In this document: positions 22,301 to 33,693 of the stretch, in pieces | Position numbering within the stretch: the stretch's first letter is position 1 | How the letters are laid out: each line of letters opens with the position of its first letter | DNA from: Neospora caninum Liverpool | Lineage: Eukaryota > Apicomplexa > Conoidasida > Eucoccidiorida > Sarcocystidae | Length of the DNA stretch: 64,000 nucleotides | Direction: 5' to 3' | NCBI RefSeq assembly: GCF_000208865.1 | Contig: NC_018397.1 | Span: 1,178,001-1,242,000 of the forward strand | Program-made: the position numbers and the translations under genes | Notes under the pieces: generated by a model | Database searches by the model: none | Told to the model about the DNA's origin: nothing | What the model saw: only the letters and a program-made list of their open reading frames with translations

Positions 22301-25300
22301 AGACACGGGTACTGGCAAAACTTTGGCAGGTAGACTAGACCTCGCAAATCCCTCGTCGCTTTGCCTCTCCCACGCGTCTCTCTTCCTGCGACTCCTTGCG
22401 CGCATCTATGAAGAGACGTGTACATGCATGTCACACTCGAATACGTACGAAAGCACATGTCTCTCGGCAGAAACTATGCGCCGTGCTGGCGAGTGCCCAC
22501 AACCTAACTCCGTGTATTTAGATTTGAATGAGAAACCATCATGCAGACTTACCACTCGGGAATAAAACGCCACGCGCTGCGAGCATTCGGAGGAGTAGCG
22601 GACGATGAAGCCCGTGAGCCATACAGTGATGGAGACAAAGTAGTAGACGACCCTATATGGAGCGGAAAGCGCAGGAAAGGCCTCGCAGAATGTTCGGATT
22701 TCTTCAGCCTGAAGCGGAGCTCTGTTCCCTTCGTTGGGTGTAGCAGCAGCTCGAGAGGCACACAAGAAAGAAAAGAGGGCGCGGATCTGCGTCTCCTCCC
22801 TCGTCGCTAGTCCTGAGTCCTTCAAACCCGGCACACACTTTTCGAAGGCGAACGACTTTCCCTAGAAACCAAGAGAGAGCACAAGACGGAAAGTGGATAA
22901 AGAAAAGGCTCGGTTCCTTTTCAGAAATAGAAGGATGGAAACCGCGACACAAAGAAGGCGACAACAGGCAGAACGCGGTTCCCTTTTTCGAGGTCCGCCT
23001 TCCACAAGAGGCCAACCGGGAGCGCGGGTTCTAGCTGGCGTCTCGTCAACCTCTCGAGACGCGCCGAGCACCATTCTTTTCTTGCTGTCTTTGGCCAGAC
23101 TTCTGCCATGCCTCTGTGGCGACATCCGTACGTCGTGGAGCCGAGAATGAAGGATGGGGCAACGGCGTTGCAAATCACGCAGGGAATGGGACAGAGGAAG
23201 GGCGCGATCAAGTAGAGGGGCCAAGTGTACCGAGTCCTGGACACAAAAGAGCACGTGGAAAGCAGCAATCGGAACTGTTTGTGCGTCACTTTTTGAAGGC
23301 CACCAGACACACACACACACACAGTCCCTCTCAGTCGGGCACTTGAGTGCGGCTACCTAGAAGGATCGGCAGCCGCCGAGCTTGTGAAGACAAGCGTACA
23401 CGCCCTCGCGTCCGAGGCTAGGAACAACCAGGCCGTCTCCATCTGTGGGAAGGGGTGAATAAGGGAGGAACAACTCGTGGAGGGCCGAAGGAGACCTGTG
23501 TGCGTGTGTGTGTGTGCACAGGTGTGCATGCATCTCCGCTCTTTTCTTCTCGCGGAAACAGATTTCTGCGTCAGGGGTGCTTACCGGGTGGGGATGAGAG
23601 AGCCGAGACAAACGACAGCGACGAGACTTTCTACCATGGCGAGGAGCATGAGCAGGGAGAGCGAGGCGACGAAGTCTTCCGCGAGCGTGAAAAGACCCAA
23701 GTCGACGGGGCCGCCTGCACCAAGGAGCTTCCCCGACGCTACCAACATCCGTCGATTGCGGGGCCCGCGCACGAGGAACTTCTCATACACGTGATTGATT
23801 TGGTTGATTTTGTCATTGTGGAGGTAGATGAAATTGGCCACATACGCGCAACAGAAGGCAATCACGAGGACGAAGCCCTGAGAGAGACACAAGGGGGAGC
23901 GGAAACTGTCGATCGGAAAAAAAAGGCGAGGCGCACTCGCACCTTGAAACGCCGGTCCGACGCGCGCGGCTCCACACGGGCAACTTCTGCACACCAGGGA
24001 GTCGCCAACGCGAGAGCAAGGGCCGAACTCGCAGGCAGATGGAGAGAGAAAACACACTCAAGAGCGACTCATGAGCCGCTCCATTTGCTGCGATCCTTTG
24101 TGCGCCGCTGCACACGACATACGTCCTGCGTCTGCATAGATGTGTGTATGTCGCTTGGCGGGAGAGTTCCTGCAACTCCCCATCGAGGACCGTCTGCGGT
24201 TCCTTGACTCACCCAAGTGATTTGCATTGTCGCAAAGGGAATGATGTTTGTTTTGAACCATTCAACTCGGTTGCGAAGCGCGACAACGATGAGGAGGAAG
24301 GCCCAACTGATGAGTTTCGCGATCCAGAGTAAATGGAAGAGACGACAGCCGATGCCTGCGGCCTGGTGAAGAGACAAGGAAAACGAGGTCGCCATCGAGG
24401 GCCAGAGGACCACCAAGACGAGCATGAAGACGCCGAAGCAGGTGTAGATGCGCGAGGCGCAGAGCGCATTCAGCGTCGTGACGTATTCGCTTTCCAACTG
24501 CTCATCCCGAAACTTCAGGGGAATGAGACTGAACGGATGGGAGCTCGATCCGACGCTGGTGACTCCGCGAGCGCCGCTCATTGAGGAAAACGCCACTGAA
24601 AACAGGCGGGACACCGATGGAGAAAGTGTGACAGAGAGGTGACAGCGAAGAAAAGGGAGAACGGGCGCCGAAGTCAACGCGACAAACAGCCGACTGGCGC
24701 CCTCTTCTGCGAGCTCTCGCGTCCCGGCGATTCCACAGGCCAGCGGCAAACCGCCGCATGCCTCGCGTGGGTGCGAGAACGCCCCCGCGATAGTCGAACG
24801 CCGGAAAGCCTCAGATCTGGGAGACGCCCCACACCGAAAGGTCTAAGAGACAGAACAGACTCCGGCGGGAGCGTTAGACCCGCCCGAAATCCTGAGAGAT
24901 TCTTGGGCACTGGGAGGCGAGGCGCTGTCTGCAGAACGGGGTCGAAGCAGGTCGAGAAGAGACACACAATCGGCACAGGACAGAAGAGCTCCTCAGAGCC
25001 TCCGCAGCGATGCCCCAGGGGGACAGCCGAGGAACGCACCGAGAAACGCATGGACAGAGGGAGGACACTTTCAGGGCTTGCCCGAGAAAGAAGGCGAACC
25101 CCGTCACGCGGGTGTTTTTCGTGGATCTCGCCGCATCGCATCGAAAGTCCCCCCTTGAGAAAGGCGCCGTGTGTCTCGCCACTTACAGGACGTTTTCGAA
25201 GTTCTCCTGAGCTCCTTGGCCTTTTCCTGTCGACCAGTGTACAGGTCGAGTTCGACGCCGAAAGTGGCGACGGCCTTCTCCGCGACGAAGGACCGCGCGC

Positions 25301-25820
25301 GGGACGAAGTTTGGCGGACCCATCGCGCAGCTCGTCGCCCGCCGCTTTTTCGCCGTTTCACGCGGCCGACGAGGGACTTTCTCGTGAAAAAGAATTTGCG
25401 ACTGGACTTGGTGGCGACCGCTGGCGCCGGGCCATCTGAGGGCGTGCAGGAGCCCGAGACGTCGTCGATGTCGGAGTCTTCGCCCTCGCGTTTCCAGCTT
25501 TTCCAGCGCTGTGGCCCAGACCGTTTCAGCGACACTAGCGAGGTCCAGTTTCGGTCCCTTTCGGGGGCGCTTTTCGCTCTCATTTCAGCGCTTCTCCATG
25601 GCTCGAGAGCGGGCGGCTGCGACGCAGGCTCGGCCCGGTCGTCGCCGTGCTCGATGTGGACAGCCAGTGCGTGCCGACTCAAGTCGCCGTCTCCAGCGGC
25701 GTCCTCAAGACGACTGGGGTCTGCCGCGTTCATCTGCTCCGCCAGAGAGCTGTGGAAAGGGACGAATTTCTTGCCATCTTCTCCCGGGATTTCTCCGCGC
25801 ATGCGCTCCGGAAGCCCCAT
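13351..25820 (-). CDS. Membrane-anchored cyclic nucleotide phosphodiesterase
   Basis: Hydrolyses cAMP and/or cGMP. Exons on the minus strand, 5' to 3': 25187-25820, 24213-24595, 23585-23877, about 23179-23236 (3' end uncertain), 22553-22861, 21990-22112, 21720-21817, 21336-21405, 19083-20891, 18288-18506, 17937-18055, 17057-17233, 16562-16598, 15766-15852, 14939-15100, 14294-14469, 13351-13552; about 1,650 residues. The ATG at 25820 follows an in-frame TAG. Order: basic disordered N-terminus (~1-210); about six membrane segments (~230-560); helical linker (IENLKNSLRR); 603-residue low-complexity exon; PDEase domain (~1265-1650). Catalytic features seen: VWDFDMLSFAAM, NPYHNQVHAAEV, the signature HDLGHPARTNLF, YNDVSILENFHS, LILATDIKQHF, the third metal Asp in KMADISHSSVAWD, and the base-clamping Gln in GKGQVAFLNFVVEPL. 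All phases close except the uncertain exon end. Substrate preference cannot be read from sequence. The membrane module matches the apicomplexan PDE pattern. Confidence 0.93.
19083..20891 (-). other. 603-codon low-complexity exon of the phosphodiesterase
   Basis: One phase-0/phase-0 exon bounded by acceptor CTCTCAG (20892) and donor GAC|GTAAGT (19082). It opens with ATGQELLELYGTNLSRQ and then becomes Ser/Arg/Gly/Ala-rich with no recognised domain. It sits exactly between the linker helix and the first catalytic-domain exon (18288-18506), so it makes a disordered tether of about 600 residues. Skipping it would keep the frame (1,809 nt), so alternative splicing is possible but not shown. Confidence 0.85.
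22553..24595 (-). other. Six-segment membrane module of the phosphodiesterase
   Basis: Four exons carry the hydrophobic segments. Segments 1-2 are in 24213-24595 (CFGVFMLVLVVLWPSMA and LISWAFLLIVVAL). Segments 3-4 are in 23585-23877 (GFVLVIAFCCAYVANFIYL and SLSLLMLLAMVESLVAVVC). Segment 5 starts in the exon at 23236 (WPLYLIAPFLCPIPC). Segment 6 is in 22553-22861 (VVYYFVSITVWLTGFIV). The exon at 23236 could end at GTGATT (23178) or at a later phase-0 GT; the short version leaves segment 5 at about 16 residues. Segment number is by eye. Confidence 0.75.
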
Positions 25821-26234
25821 CGCGGTCTCTCTCAGTGTCGAGCCTCGTCCCTTCTAGTCGCTGGAAACGCCGTCACGCTTTGTCCATTTCCGGGTCTCAG
25901 GGGGACTGGAAACTCTCGAGACGCAATGCCCGAGAGTGTCTGGGCCGAGGCGCCCTCTTCCCCACACAGTCAAAATGCAAAAGAACGCTTCCACGAATCC
26001 TCTGCACGGACCTTTTCCATTTTGCTGCCAGCGGCCCGGCAGCTCCGGCTCCTAGCAGTCCCTCTTTTTTTCAGGCCTCGCTCCTCCTGCGTGACCGCCG
26101 CTTCGGAGGCACACACGAAGGAAACAGAGTCTCCGAGTTTCCGATCCCCTCAGTGCGCGGCTACACGAGCCGGGGCACACTCTCCGCGGGGTAGGTCGGG
26201 GCAAGGGGGGAGCGAAGACGGAAGCGCGCAGACG

Positions 26235-26402
26235 AAGGAAATATAGACGAAGGATAATAGACGAAGGAAACATAGAAGAAGGAAATATAGACGAAGGATA
26301 ATAGACGAAGGAAACATAGAAGAAGGAAATATAGACGAAGGATAATAGACGAAGGAAACATAGAAGAAGGAAATATAGACGAAGGATAATAGACGAAGGA
26401 AA
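26235..26402. repeat. 44-bp compound minisatellite, about 4 copies
   Basis: Three sub-units of 15, 14 and 15 bp (GAAGGAAATATAGAC, GAAGGATAATAGAC, GAAGGAAACATAGAA) repeat as a 44-bp block nearly perfectly about four times. On the minus strand it reads as low-complexity FPSSMFPSS-like frames, which are not genes. It lies about 400 bp upstream of the PDE start codon, in its leader or promoter. Confidence 0.95.
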
Positions 26403-29136
26403 GACAAGAGGGGCCGTGTGTAGAGGCGCGAGGGGGTTCTTTTTGTAGGGACTGAACGAGACGCGCACACGGCGCGAACAGAGCCCCAGCGCGGTCTTGT
26501 CGTCCTTCCGCGCCTCTCTCTAGGCGAAGTTCCACACAGGAAGGGACAACCGCTTTCCTGCTTCGGTAGGTCTTTGCCTGATCTCACTCTCCATGCAGGA
26601 GCGACTACGAGCAAGGCCGGTGCGCTGAGGACCAGGGGAGGATTCCGCCTCGTGTCCACGAGAGGCTGGCGCATGGAGAAGAAAGGGAGGCCGTGAAGAA
26701 GGCGAGTGCCGAGAGAACGGTCTCCACGCGAGAAGCAACGGAAAACAGATAGAAGTCGCGGGGCGCATCTAGCAGAAACCGGTCAGAAGAGACGCGCAAG
26801 ATCGGGAGTAGGCGCGGAAGGGGACAGCGGCGAAGACGACGGACAGAGTGACGAAAAAAAGAGAAGCGGCACCACCGAAGGAGAGATGAAAGCGAACCGA
26901 ATACACCTGCCTAGAGGCGAACGACGACGCGCCGCGAAGGAGGTAGGGCCGGAGCGGAACAGGTGACGTTAGACATGCGCGCGACGCCGAGAGAAGAAAG
27001 CCCCGTGAGTACCGGGGAAACGACGAAAGACGGGGCCGAGCGTCAACGGCCTTCCAGTTTGAAGCCAGCGCGTGGAGAGACAGGAAAACGAGGATGCACG
27101 CTAAGCGGCGTGAGGCGCGGCGGTGTCCCCCGTGGATCTCATGATGTGCCTCGGGCCGGAAAACGCGGTGGAGAGCGAGCGCAGCCGACGGCGCCACGGG
27201 GCGTGAAACAGAACCGCACAATGCAAAAAAGGCACAAAGGGAGAAACGGGTGCGAGAAGGGCAATGGCATCTCCAGTTCTCAGCCCAGTCGCGCGGCGCG
27301 TTTCTGTCTAGTCAGCAGCCCCGAAATCGCAAAACCCCCGAAACTGGAGAGGTCGCGGGGAATCGCGGGCGCGAGTACACAGGCGGGATCAAGGAAAGAC
27401 TCGTCTTTTGGAGAGACATGATTGCGACACAACCCGAGAAACCCGAGGCGGACTTGAGGCCCCTGAAGGTGTTTCGAGCCGCTCAGAAAAGAGGGACACT
27501 TTTCTCTCAGCTGGGTTTCCTCACGGTCCTCGCGAGCCTGACCCAAACTTCAAGTCCCCTTCTCTATGTCCCCCCGGCCTCGGCCCGGCTGGGTGAGATG
27601 CGTGCGGCGTCTTACGTCGTGCACAAAAAGGGAGAGACTCGCCGATATCTTTGCCCGAGATTCGATTTTCTCTGGAGAGAGACAAAAGGACGCTTCACGC
27701 GTCACCTGGTCCTGACGCGAAAACCGTTCTTGTCCCGCCGTTTCCATCTATCCAGGCCACGCCCCGCCAGGTGTTTGTCGGGAGGGCCATCTCGGCGCCG
27801 GCATGCACGAAGCCAGCTCGCCTGCTTGCGGCCAACCCGGCAGATCGACGATCGCCGCAGAGGCGAGACGCGAGAGGCGCACGCAGCGGAAAGAGAGAGA
27901 GACAGCAAAACAGCTTCTCTGGCGAAGACTCTCCACTTCCGACGCTGGAACTCCGCTTTCCGAGAACGGGAGCGTCGCAAACCGCGGCCAGCTCTGCCAC
28001 GGCGCCTCTCGTTCGCAGGCCTCCCCCCGAGCCTCGAAACGGAAAAAAAGTGTGAGAGGAAGGCAGTGAACATCAACACGGAGAGGAGGGCGCAGGTGTA
28101 AGGAAGCGTGAAATGCCCGAGTTTCAGGGGGAGAAGGGAAAACCGACGGGGGAAAAGACGCGGATCTCGACACCGTGAAAGCTGGCCTCCGATACGCGAA
28201 ACCTGAGGCCTCGGCGACTCGCAGGAAGACAAACCCGTTCGCCTTCCAAAACCTTGCGTCGTCTTCCTTGAGAACGCTGGCGAGCGCGAAGGACAGACGC
28301 CGCGCTCAGACGGAGACTCGGGGGTTCGTGCTGTGTGGAGGCTGAGTTTTCGCGAACGCGCGAAATCGGCGGAGAAAGGCCGGGGACGCCAGCAGAGACA
28401 CACACACCGACGAGTGTGCCTTTGCAGAAAAGACGCGTTAAGTCATCGTTGAACGTGACGGAGGTCTGCTTGCCGACGGCGCGTTTCACTTTCGCCCCTC
28501 TTCCTTGGCGCTTCGGCTTAAATGCCGCGGAGGCCCTACGGGGAGACACAGCCCGCTGACAGAAGAAATGCGAAGCCAACCGAGATTTCGGACTGGTGTT
28601 CAGTCGAAGCCGAGAGGTGCGGTTGCCACACTGGCCGTTCTCTCGCACGAGACCTCGTCCCTCCTTCGATGTGAGAACGTGCCTCAGACCCGAGTCCCTC
28701 GATCCTCTTTTCGCCAGGCCGAGTCGGACCGTCGCCATCTCAGCGGAGCCTTCCCCCGTGAACTGGGCGTTTTCGTACTCTCGACCGGCTCAGCCAGTAG
28801 CCAGGCCGCAGCAGATGCAGAAACCACCGGTGTACGCAACACGGCTTCCAAGAAAATGTCCTTGCCGCGCATCCGTCCCCGGTTCACGGAGTTTGCCGTC
28901 AGTACAGCCACAGAAAGGCATCGGTAGCTCTGTACAGCGCAGTCCCTGGAAGCTACGAACGCAGCAAACGCAACGGGGCGACTCCCGGTAGCTGGAAAGC
29001 AAGTCCAGAAGTGTGTGAGGGAACCTGCGAGTTCCCGTTTGAAATACAGGCGTGAAGTAACGATGTCCAAACGGGCGAGAGCACACTGGCCGAAATGCTC
29101 CTGTGCCGCAGCGTGGCCGCTGCGATCTAGGAAAAA

Positions 29137-29247
29137 CACGCGCTAGAAGGAAACCGTGTGCGACGCATGGAGGCTCATTCAGTCCCCTTAAAAGCACGCG
29201 CTAGAATGAAACCGTGTGCCACGCATGGAGGCTCATTCAGTCCCCTT
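29137..29247. repeat. 58-bp tandem duplication
   Basis: Two direct copies at a period of 58 bp (29137-29194 and 29195-29247), differing at only a few positions (for example CTAGAAGG versus CTAGAATG). Non-coding; no inverted termini and no sign of mobility. Confidence 0.93.
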
Positions 29248-30109
29248 TCGCCTTTCTGCGGCTGCTGCTTCTATCCAGTCACCTTGCGAAACGCGTGCGC
29301 CGTCGTTTCTCATCTAGTCTGAGATGTACACGTCGCTGTCCCCCCGGAAACAGCACACTCCGAGCCGTATCCTAACATCTCCGGCCAAGTGGAGACCACC
29401 AAGAGCATGACCCGGTTCACCTCAAAGCTATGCTCTGCGTGGCTTTTCGCGGCGGCTTTGTGTTGCCGCCCTGGAAGTGAAACGACGCGGGGACGAGTTG
29501 CTGCTCGCCGGGCGACGGCGACGCACCACAACACTCCTCATCCCGATCCACTTCCGTACTTTTCCCCGTTGGTAGCTGATGTTTTGCTTCGTGTTCCATG
29601 TTCACTAAATGTCGGCCACGCACCTTACAAACAGTCTGGGCTGCCCTACAGCTATTTTAGCACTGAGTACATACATTCTGTGTCACTCTTTCTTGGACAG
29701 AAACATTTCGTGAATGTTGCAACTCTCCATATCTGTGCACCTGTCTACCTTCGTACATGTCTAGGGCTGGACCACCCACCGCGCGTGCTGCGTACAGAGT
29801 CCTATGTAACGGCAACACGTCTCACTCCCGTTCTGCGTCCGTATATCCACAAGTGTATCCGCAGGCGTTAGCTTCTCGGAACACATTCACTCTTTTCTTT
29901 GGAGGATCCCTTTTCCAGATGTGATCCGCAGCCTTGCGACTCCTGTGTCTTCTGCGCGTTCTTTTTCGAGACTCTCCCGCCGTGCAGGCGCCCGTTTTCG
30001 GCCGTTTAAACACAAGAACAAACTCGGAAAACTCACGAGAACGAAAAACGTTTGCCGAAGGAAGCGTCTTTCCAAAGAGAGCCCGTCGTTGAAAAGCGAA
30101 CGCCCTGGC

Positions 30110-33100
30110 TCAACCCTGTTTCCACGCTTCGTTTCCTTCTCTCGTCACTTGAGACTCGAGGAAAGCTGCCTCTCGGCGCATCGCCGCCCGCCCCGCGGCC
30201 TGCGACGGAGTCAGAGAGTGAGTCACCCGAGCTGCAACGCTCGCCGCGTCTCGCCTCTCGTTTTCCACGCTTCCACTGCCGACTCCCGTCCTCTCAGCCC
30301 CCCCTCCGTTTGCTGGCGGCGGATCACCGGCGGCACAAGTGTTACCGGAAGCGAGACATGAAGAGGAAGAAATCGAAGAGGAAGACGAGGAGGCGGACGA
30401 AGAGGAAAAGGGAGAAGAAGAGGAAGAAGACGAGGAGGAAGACGAGGAGGAAGACGAGGAGGAAGGCGAGGAGGAAGAAGACGAAGAGGAAGAATCAGAA
30501 ACACCAAGAAGCACAGCGACGTCTTCTGCTGTTAGCCGCTGAACAAAACCGAAAGGGGAGAGGGATCACACAGAAAACATGACTGATTAAGATGGACACA
30601 GGGGAAGACAGCTGAGAGGAAAGAGGTATTGTAAAAAAGGGCGTGAGCTGGAGAAACAAATTCTGAACGAGGCACGCAAAACCAGCAAGACAGACAAGCC
30701 AGACCTTACCCGTCCAAATCGAAGAAGGGTATTGGAAACAGAATCTGTGCCGTAGGCCGCCTCTTGTGATTCATCTTGCTCTTCGTCGCGCACATCTTCT
30801 CTTGCGTCGCCGTCTTCCCTCACAGCCGCTGCAGTAGCCAGCCTTTCCGAGAGGCTGTCTCGAGGATTTTGCCGCATTTGAACGATCCGTTCTTCCACAG
30901 AGTCTTTCACGATGAACCTGCGAGAGAAACACGAACGTCAGCCATTCAGTCCAGTCTGTCGAAGCACCTCACGGCCCCGCAGAGAAACGTGTTTTTTGCT
31001 CCAGTTTTAAAACGAGAAGACAAGTCCACAAGACACTCGCCTCCGTGGACGCACTTCCCTCTCCTCAGTAAAAGCCCGGGTGTCCAGCGCATGTTTAAAT
31101 GCCTTCCTGAAAGTCGCCGTCTCTGAAAGCGTCACGGTTTTCTGTAATGACCACCAGACGATTTGTTTGTCTCCTGCCTGGAGTTCCCCCCGGAGGAGAC
31201 GGATTCGATTGCTTTGAGTGTTTCCCCTTTTGGACTCGAGAGATGCGTTCCTCCACTGCTCTTACACCCGCCCACCAGAGGTAGCACCTGAATCTAGACT
31301 CTCCGCTACACATTAGAAAACGGGATTCCGAGGTTCCTCCAAACAGCCTTTTTCACCGCGGGAATGCCGACTACGAGTACGATTCCTGGTGTAAATCTTC
31401 TTGAAAATGTGTGTGCTGGGTCCAAGTTCTCTGGTGCCTGTTCTTGCGTGGGGAGTTTCCTCAGGGCGGCGAAAAGCCGCCACGGAATCTTGCCCACGGC
31501 TGTGTTTCCCGTTTTTCAGCCTGCTTTTCCCTTAAAACACGAACTCCGAGACGCGTGTTCCCCCGTCCCCGGTGTCGCGGGGCTTTCCCAGTTTCCTGTC
31601 TTCGCCACCCTGCGCGTCGAGTTTGGGAGATTACACCGAAACCAGGTAACCCCCCCGCGCGCGCGCCTACCGCCAGACGTGAGTTTGTCGCTTCTGCGCC
31701 ATTCTGTACACGCGGCCGACGGCCTGTTCTTCTTCTGCTCGGTTGAGGGGGACTTCGAGGAAAATCACGTGGTTCGCCTCTGTCAGCGTCAAGCCTCGGC
31801 CGGCGCGGAGTAAGCTGCAGAGCAAGACGCGCGCGTCTGGGTCGTGGCGGAAACACCGGAGCTTGGCGAGCTCGGCCTTGCTGTGCCCGCCCAGATACTT
31901 TAGGCTCGCCACGCCTGTGCGCCGAAGAGCGACTTGCAGCAAATCGAGCGCCGACGGCCACTCGGAGAAAATCAGGATTTTCGAGGGGAGCGCGGGCGGA
32001 GTCGCAGAAGCCGCAAGGGAAGCATCCAGTGGTGAGTCGCCGAGAAGCGCCAAGACTTTCTCGATGATCGCCGCGAACTTGGCCGAGTACCGGCGGCGAA
32101 GACGCGCACGGAGGGACGCAGCCTGCGCATGGAGGCGAACATGAAGAAAGAGAATTGGGAACGGCCGCGCGTGGAAAGAAATATCGACAGCAAAAGAGCG
32201 AGAAAAGATCGCGGAAGAGGGGGGAGACCGACAACGGCGGTATGGACGGCTCGATACAAACGAGAGACGGATTTGAAGTAGCATGCAAGAGGTACGTGAA
32301 GCGGGAAAAGGGGAGGAAAAGGAACCCGAGGAAAGGGACAGAGAGAGAGCACAAAAGGAAATGCGCGACTGATCCAAGGACAAAGACCGACGGAAAACGA
32401 GGAAAGAAGGAAAAAACGAGGAGGCTGCCAGGAGCAAATCAAAAATGGGAGAATCGAGGAACGCTGCGCTGAGAGCCCCGAAAGAAGCAAGACACGTCCC
32501 CGCGACAAAAACAACGACACTCGCTTCCCTGCATTCACCACGTGTCTCTGCTGCGAATGCCTGATCGACATTTCCCGTGCACCTCCGAAACCTTCACTGC
32601 GGCCTGCTCTGTCTTTTCTCCCCTCCCACAAAACACGACCTTACCTGGACGCCAGCATCGTCTTCCTCGCCTCTGTCTTTCTCCTGCTTCTCTGTCCGTG
32701 ACGCTTCTCCTTCCCTCTCCACCCCCTCCGTTTCCAGCCTGGACGCCCCTCGCACGTCTTCGCCATTCAGAGGGAAACCCGTCTGCGTCTCCGATTCTCC
32801 GTTCCCGGTTCTCAGGCGCGAGGTGGCTCCGCCCAGTGCTGTCCCGTCTCTCCCTCCTGCCTGCTGGCCTTCTTCGCCCGCCCGAGGCGAACCCGTTTTC
32901 GCCTTTCTGGCGGCTCTTTGCTTTGTTGGAGTCGAGACGGCTGCGCGGTCGGAGCCCTGAGAGCCACTCGCTCGCGAGATCAAAGCAACCTGCGACGGGG
33001 CGAACGGGTGACGGCAGACCGGACACCGGCGGAGGCAGTGCGTGGAGGCGCTGAAGGTCGAGAAGGGCGAAAAAGGCAAGGCGCCGCTCCGCCCGAGTCT

Positions 33101-33576
33101 CGCAGACTGGTGCGCGCGACTAAGCAGCGGGCTCGCCGCACTGGGCAACCCACCTGTTGTCTTCTCCATTCCTGACATCACAGCACACACTCGCTCCGTT
33201 CCGGTGGAGGTACAGACGCGTCGTCGAAGTTGCGAGATCCGCACACGCCCATCGATGGAGCAACGACGAGTATGTAGGAACAGCCAAAAAAGAAAGTGGA
33301 GTCACCGGGGCTCATCCAAAAAGACATTTCGCGCCCAAGATACACGCACAACTCGGCACACATCGACGTAAGTGGACTATATGCGACCTGAGAGAGAGGA
33401 AACTGCTATACCACTGGCCGCATCTTGGCGCTGTCTTGGGACGCCTCGTTCTTTCCAAATCGCGAGGCGAAGGCTTCTCTCACCTGACCCACAACCTAGA
33501 CATTTGCACACATAACTACACATGTGTGCACCTGCATATACAGACTGAGACACTCCCTACCCGTACTTGTATCGAA

Positions 33577-33607
<31 letters not shown>

Positions 33608-33659
33608 CATATATACATTTATTGTATGTACGTGTCTATATATACATATACATATATAC

Positions 33660-33693
<34 letters not shown>

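Larger units (their letters stand above)
25821..30109. other. Intergenic region between phosphodiesterase and helicase, no gene resolved
   Basis: About 4.3 kb holding the PDE promoter/leader and the helicase 3' UTR. It contains a 44-bp minisatellite and a 58-bp duplication (listed separately). ORFs overlap on both strands (plus 27250-28101, 283 codons; minus 28124-28738, 204 codons). Short hydrophobic runs occur on the minus strand near 28.10 kb and 26.85 kb. One exon-like unit with donor GAC|GTAAGA lies on the minus strand at about 27.61-27.67 kb. None could be tied into a gene with phase-consistent splicing. Confidence 0.4.

Noticed and set aside
23360..23442. Exon-like unit on the minus strand (acceptor CCCACAG, donor GTAGCC) in the PDE region
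   Set aside because: The preceding exon ends in phase 2. Joining here gives a stop after seven codons, while skipping to 23236 keeps the frame and continues a membrane segment.
27250..28101. 283-codon plus-strand ORF
   Set aside because: No start context, splice or family evidence. Overlapping open frames on the other strand show that the region is simply stop-poor.
30052..30542. Plus-strand 'gene' ending in a long Glu/Asp run, with a phase-consistent GTGAGT donor and CTCTCAG acceptor
   Set aside because: The minus strand here is the last helicase exon: acceptor GTTCAG then RLTAEDVAVLLGVSD, in phase with the preceding exon, running into poly-Ser. The acidic plus-strand frame is its shadow, and the plus-strand splice fit is coincidence.
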